A stretch of DNA of 64,000 nt, taken from positions 1,922,001-1,986,000 of the forward strand of contig OZ255707.1 of assembly GCA_965277075.1 (NCBI GenBank), written 5' to 3'. The notes below the pieces were generated by a model that was given only the letters and a program-made list of their open reading frames with translations, did not search any database and was not told the DNA's origin. How positions within the stretch are numbered: position 1 is the stretch's first letter; every line of letters starts with the position of its first letter. Source of the DNA: Lustribacter sp965277075. Its GTDB lineage: Bacteria > Vulcanimicrobiota > Vulcanimicrobiia > Vulcanimicrobiales > Vulcanimicrobiaceae. Position numbers and translations under genes: made by a program. Below, piece after piece: positions 17,751 to 25,460 of the stretch.

Positions 17751-19771
17751 ATCCGTCCGAATTCGTCGCCGACACCTACGTCGACGCGTTCGGCATCAGC
17801 CGGATCGTGCCGCCTGCCACGCGCTCCGCGTTCATCGCTGCGCTAGCCGCGTCGCAGACGCCGGCCCTGGCCGAACCGACGCGCATCGTTCGCGAGGGCG
17901 AACCGCTGACGATCGACATCACGCTGCCGTCGGAGAGCGGGGAAGAACGGGCGCTCTGGACGGCGCGCGACGAACGCGGAAACGTCCGCGCGGGGACGCT
18001 GCCGATGCACGAAGCGACGGTCGTACGCTACGCGGTCCGCGACGGTCGCACCCTCGACACGCGGCGACTGACGTTGCCGTTTACGGCCAATCCGGGCCAG
18101 TACCGGATCACGATCGACGTCGCGATGTACGGTCATGCAGCGATCGACGCGATCGTTGCGCCGGCGCGCTGTTATGTACCGCCGGGCAATGCGCGCATCT
18201 GGGGCCTCGCGGTTCAGATATATACGCTGCGTTCGCAGCGCAATTGGGGCATCGGAGACTTCGGCGACCTGCTGACGATCTGCGCGCTCGCCTCCGACGC
18301 GGGTGCCTCGCTGGTCGGTATCAACCCGCTGCACGCCGCGCACCGGAGCGATCCCGAAGCGGCGAGCCCGTACGCACCCGCGTCGCGCCGATTCCTTAAC
18401 TGGCTCGCGATCGACGTTGACGCGTTGCCCGAGTCCCGCACGCCCGACGTGGCGCGGTACATCGATTCGATCGCGACCGATCTCGATGCGCTGCGCGCAA
18501 CGGCGTTCGTCGACTACACCGGCGTCGCGGCGGTAAAAGCCGCGGCGCTACGACGGTGTTTTAGAGCGCTCGATGGTGCCCGAGCCGAATCGTTCGCGGC
18601 CTTCGCCCGCGCCGGCGGCGTTCCGTTGCGACGATTCGCGATGTACGAAGCGCTCGTTGCTCGCTACGGACGCAGCGCCGACTTCTGGCCCGCGTCGCTA
18701 CTCAATCCGGATCATCCCGACGTCGCCGTATTTGCAACCGAAGAGCGTGAGGAAATCGACTTCGGCATGTATCTGCAATGGTGCGCCGCCGAGCAGCTCG
18801 AGGTCGTCGCCGCAGCCGCGCAGCGGCACGGCATCGGGCTGTATCGCGATCTCGCCGTCGGCGTCGAAACGAATTCCGCCGACGTATGGGGCGCGACCGA
18901 GTTCGTGACGATCGCGACGGTCGGCGCGCCACCGGACATCCTCAATCACATCGGACAGGATTGGGGGTTGCCGCCGCTCTCGCCGACGACGCTCGCGCGC
19001 GACGCGTACTCCGCGTTCTCGGGTCTGCTCGCAGACAACACGCGTAACGCGGCAGCGCTGCGCATCGACCACGCGATGTCGTTGATGCGGCTGTTCTGGA
19101 TTCCGCGCGGCTCGCCCGCCAGAGACGGTGCGTATGTCGGCTATCCGTTCGACGATCTGCTCGGCATTCTCGCACGTCAGAGCGTCCGTTCCCGCTGCAT
19201 GATCGTCGGCGAGGATCTCGGTACCGTGCCGTCCGGTTTTCGCGAAAAGATGGGCGCGAACAACATCCTTTCCTATCGTCTGCTGTTGTTCGAGCGTGAA
19301 GTCGACGGCACGTTTCTACCGCCCGAATCCTATCCGGAACTCGCGCTCGCCACGACCGGAACGCACGATCTACCGCCGCTTACCGGATGGCTCGCAGGCG
19401 ACGATATCGACGTCCGGCAGCAGATCGGCTTCATCGATGGCGACGGCCGCGCGGCCGAACGCGCGTCGCGTGAAGTCGACGTCGCGCAACTATGCGCCGC
19501 GCTGCAAAGCGCCGGGGATCTCGGCGACGAGCGCGACGCACCGTCGGTCGTCATTGCCGCGTACCGCTACCTCGCCCGCTCGAACGCACGCATTCTGATG
19601 GTGCAAATCGAGGATGTGCTCGGTGAAACGACGCCCGTCAACGTACCGGGTACCGACATGCAATATCCCAATTGGCGTCGGAAACTTCGCGACGACGTCG
19701 ACACGTTCGCGAGCAGCCAGCGATTCGAGCGATTTGCGATGATGCTGCGGGAGTTGCGTCCCCGCCTCTGA
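17747..19771 (+). CDS. malQ: 4-alpha-glucanotransferase (amylomaltase, GH77)
   Basis: 674 residues. It disproportionates maltodextrins, feeding glucose and longer chains to phosphorylase. GH77 core motifs are WGLAVQIYTLRSQRNWGIGDF (about 151-171), the nucleophile region RIDHAMSLMRLFW (about 440-452), VGEDLGTVP (about 486-494) and the TGTHDLPPLTGW segment (about 533-544). The family's N-terminal beta domain (residues 1-145) is present, as in E. coli-type MalQ. The ATG overlaps the glgX stop by four bases. The downstream nucleotidyltransferase starts 14 bases after the stop, so all four genes look like one operon. Confidence 0.95.
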   Translation: MNPSEFVADTYVDAFGISRIVPPATRSAFIAALAASQTPALAEPTRIVREGEPLTIDITLPSESGEERALWTARDERGNVRAGTLPMHEATVVRYAVRDGRTLDTRRLTLPFTANPGQYRITIDVAMYGHAAIDAIVAPARCYVPPGNARIWGLAVQIYTLRSQRNWGIGDFGDLLTICALASDAGASLVGINPLHAAHRSDPEAASPYAPASRRFLNWLAIDVDALPESRTPDVARYIDSIATDLDALRATAFVDYTGVAAVKAAALRRCFRALDGARAESFAAFARAGGVPLRRFAMYEALVARYGRSADFWPASLLNPDHPDVAVFATEEREEIDFGMYLQWCAAEQLEVVAAAAQRHGIGLYRDLAVGVETNSADVWGATEFVTIATVGAPPDILNHIGQDWGLPPLSPTTLARDAYSAFSGLLADNTRNAAALRIDHAMSLMRLFWIPRGSPARDGAYVGYPFDDLLGILARQSVRSRCMIVGEDLGTVPSGFREKMGANNILSYRLLLFEREVDGTFLPPESYPELALATTGTHDLPPLTGWLAGDDIDVRQQIGFIDGDGRAAERASREVDVAQLCAALQSAGDLGDERDAPSVVIAAYRYLARSNARILMVQIEDVLGETTPVNVPGTDMQYPNWRRKLRDDVDTFASSQRFERFAMMLRELRPRL

Positions 19772-19785
19772 AGTCTCGAAGTCGT

Positions 19786-22290
19786 ATGCGTGGTGTGCTC
19801 ATGGCCGGTGGGGAAGGCTCGCGCCTGCGGCCACTGACGTCGCGTCGTCCCAAACCGCTCGCACCCGTCGCCGGTAAGCCGGTGATGGAACACATCATCG
19901 CACTCTTGCGTCGCCACGGCATTGTCGAAGTGGTCTGTACGCTGCACTACCTCGCCGATGAGATCGAATCATATTTCGACGGCGGCGCCGCGTTCGGCGT
20001 TACCACGCACTACGTCGTCGAGGACACGCCGCTTGGGACGGCCGGCGCCGTCAAGATGGCGCACGACATCTTGGCAGACGAACCGTTTCTCGTCATCTCG
20101 GGCGACGCGCTTACCGACCTCGATCTGACCGCGCTGATCGAGCATCACCGCCGCGAGGGCAACGACGTCACGATCGCCTTGCAGCGCGTGACGAATCCGC
20201 TCGAGTTCGGCGTCGTCGTCACCGACGAAAACGAACGGATCACGCGTTTTCTGGAAAAGCCCTCCTGGGGCGAGGTTTTCTCCGACACGATCAACACCGG
20301 CATCTACGTGCTCGAACCCGGCATCCTCGACCGCATGACGCGCGGCCGTGTGTACGATTTTTCAAAAGATCTCTTCCCCGATATGCTGCGGGACGGCGCC
20401 AAACTCGGTGGCTACGTCATCGACGAATACTGGACCGACATCGGCAATCTCGAGCAGTACCAACAGGCCAATTACGACGCCATCGACGGAAAGGTCCGGC
20501 TCGAACCGTTCGGCAGCGAGTTCAGGCCGGGCGTCGTCGTCGGCGAGGGATGCCGCATCGACGCGTCGGCGAGTCTACACGGGCCGATCGTGTTGGGTGA
20601 CGGTGTGCGCATCAGTGCCGGCGTCGAGATCACCGGGCCGACCGTGATCGGCAACCACGCGATCATTGAAGCCAACGCGCGCATCACGCGTAGCGTTTTG
20701 TGGGAAGATTGCTACGTCGGCGAGGAGGCCGTGCTGAACGATTGCACCGTTGCCGACCGCAACACGATCGAGCGGCGCGCGACGATCCACGAAGCGACCG
20801 TCGTCGGTCGCGGCTGCACGATCGGTGCCGGCGCAGTGGTCAACGCCAATCTCAAACTGTGGCCCGAAAAATGGGTGACGTCCGGCTCGATCGTCTCGAT
20901 GTCGTTGATCTACGGCCAGAAATGGCCGGGCTCGTTGTTCGGGTCGGTCGGCATCACCGGGCTCGCGAACCTCGAGATCACGCCCGAGTTCGCGTTAAAA
21001 CTGGGGCAGGCGTTCGGTTCGTATCTCAAACCGGGACAATCGGTGATGACCAGCCGCGACACCCATCCGGCGTCGCGCGTCATGAATCGGTGCGTCATTT
21101 CGGGGCTCTTGAGCGTCGGCATTCAGGTACTCGACTTGCGCTCGTATCCGCTGCCGCTCGCGCGCTACGCGGTTCGCGTCGGCGGCGACGCCGGCGTGCA
21201 CGTGCGCGTTTCGCCGACCGATCCAAACAGTCTGATTCTCGAATTCTTCGACTCGGTCGGAATTACGACGGATAAGGGCACCGAACGCAAAATCGAGAAT
21301 CTGTTCTTTCGCGAAGACTTTCGGCGCACGCCGATGGACGAAGTCGGCACGCTCGACTTTCCGTCGCGCATGCTCGAGCGCTATACGTCGTCGTTCGTTC
21401 ACGCGCTCAACGCTCAAGCGCTCAAAGAAGCGGGTTTTCGGGTCGTCATCGACTACGCGTGGGGTAATGCGTCGATCGTGCTGCCGCAAATCCTCGGCGG
21501 CCTCGGCGTCGACCAGATTTCGCTGAACGCCTACTACGACGCGAAGCGCGCGCGAAGCTTTCGTCACGAGCGCGAGCGGCATCTCGAGCAGCTCGCGACG
21601 GTCGTCCAGTCGCTCGAGGCAAACCTCGGACTGTTGATCGACTCCGACGGCGAGACGTTCGCGCTCGTCGACGACAAAGGCCGGATCGTCGGCCGCAATC
21701 GCTTGATGGCGTTGATGACGCTGTTGATCGCGCGCTCGCACAAAGGTGCACGAATCGCATTACCGGTCACGGTTCCCAACGCGGTCGAGCGCATCGCCGC
21801 GGAAAACGGCGCGCAGATCATCCGCACGCGCAGCGACCGTCGCTCGCTCATGGCGCTGGCCGAAAAGGACGGCAGCGAACTCTCGTTCGCCGGCGGCGCC
21901 GATTACGAGATGATCTTCCCCGAGTTCCAACCGGCGTTCGACGGGCTCTATGCCGCGGCAAAGGTGATGGAGCTGCTCGCCGCCGAGCATCAGACGGCGA
22001 GCGGGCTCGTCGATCAGCTTCCGGAGTGGCATGTCGCCGGACGCAGCGTCCCGTGTCCGTGGGACCGTAAAGGCAGCGTCATGCGCGCGTTGCACGACGA
22101 GTCGCGCAACGGCGAGGTCGACACGATCGACGGCATTCGCATTCCGCAAAACGGCGGCTGGGTGTTGGTGCTGCCGGACGCATCCGAAGCGTCCGTGAAC
22201 ATCATCGCGGAGAGTACGACCGATGCGAGCGCCGCGTCGTCGGCCGAGGCCATGGCGCACCACATCGAACAACTGATCTACGCCGGTTAG
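19786..22290 (+). CDS. Sugar-phosphate nucleotidyltransferase fused to degenerate phosphomannomutase
   Basis: 834 residues with three parts. Residues 1-235 are an NTP-transferase domain with the signature MAGGEGSRLRPLTSRRPKPL, ISGDALTDLDL and LEKPSWGEVFSDTINTGIY. Residues 245-360 are left-handed beta-helix hexapeptides. Residues 370-834 have the phosphomannomutase fold. The family is annotated as mannose-1-phosphate guanylyltransferase. Here the mutase motifs have decayed: the TASHNP serine loop reads SPTDPN (476-481), the DGDGDR metal loop reads DSDGET (619-624), and GEESGH reads GGADYE (703-708). The mutase half is therefore probably inactive and regulatory or structural. The donor could be GDP-mannose or UDP/ADP-glucose; the alpha-glucan operon leaves this open. 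Confidence 0.88.
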   Translation: MRGVLMAGGEGSRLRPLTSRRPKPLAPVAGKPVMEHIIALLRRHGIVEVVCTLHYLADEIESYFDGGAAFGVTTHYVVEDTPLGTAGAVKMAHDILADEPFLVISGDALTDLDLTALIEHHRREGNDVTIALQRVTNPLEFGVVVTDENERITRFLEKPSWGEVFSDTINTGIYVLEPGILDRMTRGRVYDFSKDLFPDMLRDGAKLGGYVIDEYWTDIGNLEQYQQANYDAIDGKVRLEPFGSEFRPGVVVGEGCRIDASASLHGPIVLGDGVRISAGVEITGPTVIGNHAIIEANARITRSVLWEDCYVGEEAVLNDCTVADRNTIERRATIHEATVVGRGCTIGAGAVVNANLKLWPEKWVTSGSIVSMSLIYGQKWPGSLFGSVGITGLANLEITPEFALKLGQAFGSYLKPGQSVMTSRDTHPASRVMNRCVISGLLSVGIQVLDLRSYPLPLARYAVRVGGDAGVHVRVSPTDPNSLILEFFDSVGITTDKGTERKIENLFFREDFRRTPMDEVGTLDFPSRMLERYTSSFVHALNAQALKEAGFRVVIDYAWGNASIVLPQILGGLGVDQISLNAYYDAKRARSFRHERERHLEQLATVVQSLEANLGLLIDSDGETFALVDDKGRIVGRNRLMALMTLLIARSHKGARIALPVTVPNAVERIAAENGAQIIRTRSDRRSLMALAEKDGSELSFAGGADYEMIFPEFQPAFDGLYAAAKVMELLAAEHQTASGLVDQLPEWHVAGRSVPCPWDRKGSVMRALHDESRNGEVDTIDGIRIPQNGGWVLVLPDASEASVNIIAESTTDASAASSAEAMAHHIEQLIYAG

Positions 22291-22305
22291 TGTGCCGTCA
22301 CACTA
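22288..22305. terminator. Hairpin shared by two convergent stop codons
   Basis: TAGTGTG-CCGT-CACACTA forms a 7-bp stem with a 4-base loop. The TAG stop of the plus-strand nucleotidyltransferase is the start of the left arm, and the TAG stop of telA on the minus strand is the start of its own left arm. Only 12 bases separate the two genes. No U tract follows, so terminator activity is inferred from position. Confidence 0.5.
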
Positions 22306-23463
22306 GTCGTCCCGCGTGCGCTCGAGGTAGGTCTGCGCGCGTTGGACTTCGCCTTCGAGCGCCGTCACCGTCTGCTGCATGCTACCGAGCGCGGCCTGTT
22401 TGTACGTCGCAACGGAATCCATCGCATCGTAGATGTTTTGGAACGCGACCTTGAGCTTGTCGACGTCAACGGTCGCTGCCGATGCTTGTTCGTACACGCC
22501 CGCGCTCTGCTGCTTGAGCATTTGCGACGTCGACTCGATCATCGACGTCGTCGTCGAGTTGAGCGCCCGCACCTGGTCGAGCACGAGCTTCTCGCTCGCG
22601 AGCGCCTGCGCGACGATCACGGCCGTGCGCAGCGCGGCAACGGTCGTCGTCGTCGCACGGTCGACGCCTTTGATCAGCTCGATGTTATTCTTCTTGATGA
22701 GGTCGAGTGCAAGATATCCCTGAACGTTGACTGCCATCTGCGTGAGCAGATCCTGCACTTTCTGCCGCGTGTAGAACTGGACGTCTTCACGCAGAATCTT
22801 GGCCCGTGCCGGATCGGTTGTTTGAAGTGCCGTCAGTCGCGTCTCGACTTCGGCGTCGAGTTTCTTGCCGAGGTACACGAACTGTTCGAGCTTCTGCATG
22901 AGCGACCACATGTTGGCCTTCTCCTGCTCGATCGCCGCATTGTCGCGTTGCAGTTCGTCTTTGGAGCGGTACAGCGTCTCGATGACGCTGTTGAGGTGCG
23001 ACTGGGCCGAGCGATAGCGGTCGAAGTACGCGCGAATTTTATTGCCCATCGGAATCATACCGAGGAGTCGTCGCGGCGAGAGCAAGTCGCCGTGTTTGGA
23101 CGGGTCGAGCGACTCGACCGTGGTCCGCAGATCGAGCAGCGCCTTGGACACCGGCGAGCTGTTGTCGTAGACCCCGTTCTTCATCGCGCTCATCGGACGC
23201 TCCAACATCCGGTTCGCCACGCTCGCCGATTGGCGCACTTCCGCGTCGCCGAGCGTATTGATCGCGTCGACGCGTGTCTTGAAGTCGCTCGACTGCGGAT
23301 CGAGCGTCGTCAAGTCGCCGATGTACCGCGCGACTTGCCCATCGAGACGTTGCGTCTCGTCCGGCGCGAGCGGAACGCGGTTCGCCGCGTCTTGCGGTGC
23401 GACCGCCGCAACAGGTTCCGGCGGCGTGAGTACCGGCGGGTGCGACGGCGCATTCTCGTTCAC
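22303..23463 (-). CDS. Toxic anion resistance protein TelA family
   Basis: 386 residues. The TelA/KlaA family is recognised from SVANRMLERPMSAMKNG near 81-97, PMGNKIRAYFDRYRSAQSHLNSVIETLY near 139-166, and DNAAIEQEKANMWSLMQKL near 175-193, followed by long amphipathic helices with strong coiled-coil character to the end. TelA proteins were named for tellurite resistance and are often found with TerD-type stress genes, but their biochemical role is not settled. The GTG start lies seven bases after the class II aldolase stop, so it is the last gene of the dedA-rnd-acnA-GT4-aldolase-telA run. No ter gene is in the window. Confidence 0.92.
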   Translation of the reverse strand: MNENAPSHPPVLTPPEPVAAVAPQDAANRVPLAPDETQRLDGQVARYIGDLTTLDPQSSDFKTRVDAINTLGDAEVRQSASVANRMLERPMSAMKNGVYDNSSPVSKALLDLRTTVESLDPSKHGDLLSPRRLLGMIPMGNKIRAYFDRYRSAQSHLNSVIETLYRSKDELQRDNAAIEQEKANMWSLMQKLEQFVYLGKKLDAEVETRLTALQTTDPARAKILREDVQFYTRQKVQDLLTQMAVNVQGYLALDLIKKNNIELIKGVDRATTTTVAALRTAVIVAQALASEKLVLDQVRALNSTTTSMIESTSQMLKQQSAGVYEQASAATVDVDKLKVAFQNIYDAMDSVATYKQAALGSMQQTVTALEGEVQRAQTYLERTRDD

Positions 23464-23470
23464 GATTCGA

Positions 23471-24187
23471 TCAGGCCTCGACTTCGCGAACCCACATCGC
23501 CCACGGGCGATGCATGACCTCGTCGGAGTAGCGTTCGTACTCGTCGGCTTCCTCGGGTGCGAGGAACGTCACGTCGCCGAGCCGCAACGCTTCCAGCTCG
23601 ATCTCCGCGTTCTGCGTGGCGTACATTGCGCGGTAGACCGCATGTCTGATCGTTTTCCCGACCATCGTCGCACCGTGGCCGCGCATCAGCACGACCGTGT
23701 CGTTCCCGAGCACGTCGGCGAGCGCCGAACCGAGCGGCGCCGTGCGGATCAGCATGTTGGTGAAGCCGGCAGTATCACGAATCTCGAACACGGACGGACC
23801 GGTGTGCAAAAACGCGCTCATGTGATACACCGGAAGTAACTTCGTTTTCGTAATGCCGAACGGGATCAGCGCGGGCGCGTGACAATGCACGACCGACGCT
23901 ACGTCAGGGCGCCGCTTGTAGATTTCGCCGTGGATGTACCGTTCGCTGTAGAGGCGGTGCGTCGTCGGTTCGATCGGATTGCTGTCGAGATCGTACGTGA
24001 GCAGGTCGTCCGGCGTGACGAGTCCGGGCGCGAGGTGCCGCGACATGACGTAGGTATTCGGATTCGCGTCGTGCCGAACGCTGATGTGTCCGAACGCGTC
24101 GACGATTCCGTAGTGATAGAGTATCTTGTTGCCGACGATCAGATCTTCCAGGCGATCCGCGGCGAGCGCGGGTGCGAGCGCCGCCAT
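23471..24187 (-). CDS. Class II aldolase/adducin family protein
   Basis: 238 residues. The family fold (zinc-dependent L-fuculose/L-ribulose phosphate aldolase-like) is seen in FGHISVRHDANPNTYVMSRHLAPGLVTPDDLL near residues 35-66 and HGEIYKRRPDVASVVHCHAP near 84-103, where HCH supplies zinc ligands, with a third His in LMRGHGATMVG near 170. In many such proteins the true substrate is a short hydroxy-acid or is unknown. The ATG overlaps the GT4 stop by four bases. No sugar-phosphate context allows a firmer call. Confidence 0.87.
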   Translation of the reverse strand: MAALAPALAADRLEDLIVGNKILYHYGIVDAFGHISVRHDANPNTYVMSRHLAPGLVTPDDLLTYDLDSNPIEPTTHRLYSERYIHGEIYKRRPDVASVVHCHAPALIPFGITKTKLLPVYHMSAFLHTGPSVFEIRDTAGFTNMLIRTAPLGSALADVLGNDTVVLMRGHGATMVGKTIRHAVYRAMYATQNAEIELEALRLGDVTFLAPEEADEYERYSDEVMHRPWAMWVREVEA

Positions 24188-25446
24188 CAGACTTGCACCG
24201 CATCGACGTAGCCGATCTTTCGTTCCAGCGCGGCGATCGCAGCCGGCCACGTGTAGCGGGAGGCCGTTTCACGGCCGGCTGCGCGCAACTCGGCCTGTCG
24301 CTGCGGATCGGTGAAGACCGCTCGCAAATAGGTTGCGAGCTCGCGCCCGTCGGGTGTATCGCACACGATCGCATTGACGAATGGTTCGGCGTATTCTTCG
24401 CCGGTTGCACCGCAGACGGCAACGCCGCCGGCAGCCATCACTTCGAGTCCCACGAGCCCGAACGGCTCCTTTCCGCTATTCGCGAGAACCGCGTCGGACG
24501 CGGCATAGAGAGCAAAGAGCGTCGCCTCGTCGAGAAACGCTCGCAGGTGAACGATCGGCCCTTTGGCGAGCCCGATTCCGTCGGCGATGCGCGCGGCATC
24601 GTTGCCTTCGTATTCGAGCCGCTCGACCGTCAAGCCGCGTTCGTGCGCGCGATTGAAGACCGTGTCGCCGTAGGCTTCGCGACCGCCGCGTACGATCATG
24701 ATCGCGTCGATTCCGTCGTCGCGCAGTTCGGCGAGCGCATCGATCGCTTGCAGCCAGTTTTTGTCCGGATCGAAACGACCCACTTTCACGAGCGTCCGCC
24801 TCGTTCCAAACGCCGCGCGGAAGGCCGCGACGAGCCGTTGATCGGCACCGGCCAATAGCCGGTCGTCGAGACCGTTGGGAATGACGAGGGCGGGCACTCC
24901 CCACAGGGCGAGCTCGAACTTCATATACTTACTCACGGCCGTCACCGCGGCGGCAGCTTGCAGCGCGGTCCAATCGACACGATGCCAACCGTAGGTGTTG
25001 TTGGCATTCCACATCAGGGTCAGCGACGCGCGCAATCCGCGTTGGCGTGCGAGCCGATCGATCGCGATCGCGACGCCGGCGGTTTGCCATTCTTCGGCAA
25101 TCACCAACGTGTGTTCGCCGCCGGCGGCCGCCGGCGCCACGATCTCGTCGACGACGAACGGCGGCACGCTCGTGAGCCAGTCGTTGACCTTGAGCTCTTC
25201 ACCGTCGTAGGCGTTACGCGGATGATAGGCGGAAATCCACTGCGACCAACGGTGCAGCGTGACGTTCGACGAAAACGCCTCGACCGGTTTCATCGCCGGA
25301 TCGCCGACGAAGATGAGGTCGACATCCGATCCCGCTTCGCCGAGCGCACGCGCGAGTTGCGACACGCGCGTTCCGAGACCGCCGATCGACGCATACCGGT
25401 CGGGGCCTTCGAACGCGATGAGAACGACGCGGCCGGGAAACGCCAT
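24187..25446 (-). CDS. Glycosyltransferase family 4
   Basis: 419 residues. The N-terminal GT-B domain begins RVVLIAFEGPDRYASIGGLGTRVSQLARAL (about 6-35), where GGLGTRV is the glycogen-synthase-like nucleotide-sugar loop. The C-terminal donor domain has LVKVGRFDPDKNWLQAIDALAELRD (about 219-243) and SGKEPFGLVGLEVMAAGGVAV (about 324-344) with the paired Glu motif. Donor and acceptor are not known. It lies inside an operon with aconitase and an aldolase-like gene, which gives no pathway hint. Confidence 0.85.
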   Translation of the reverse strand: MAFPGRVVLIAFEGPDRYASIGGLGTRVSQLARALGEAGSDVDLIFVGDPAMKPVEAFSSNVTLHRWSQWISAYHPRNAYDGEELKVNDWLTSVPPFVVDEIVAPAAAGGEHTLVIAEEWQTAGVAIAIDRLARQRGLRASLTLMWNANNTYGWHRVDWTALQAAAAVTAVSKYMKFELALWGVPALVIPNGLDDRLLAGADQRLVAAFRAAFGTRRTLVKVGRFDPDKNWLQAIDALAELRDDGIDAIMIVRGGREAYGDTVFNRAHERGLTVERLEYEGNDAARIADGIGLAKGPIVHLRAFLDEATLFALYAASDAVLANSGKEPFGLVGLEVMAAGGVAVCGATGEEYAEPFVNAIVCDTPDGRELATYLRAVFTDPQRQAELRAAGRETASRYTWPAAIAALERKIGYVDAVQV

Positions 25447-25460
25447 GGCCTAGCAGCTCA

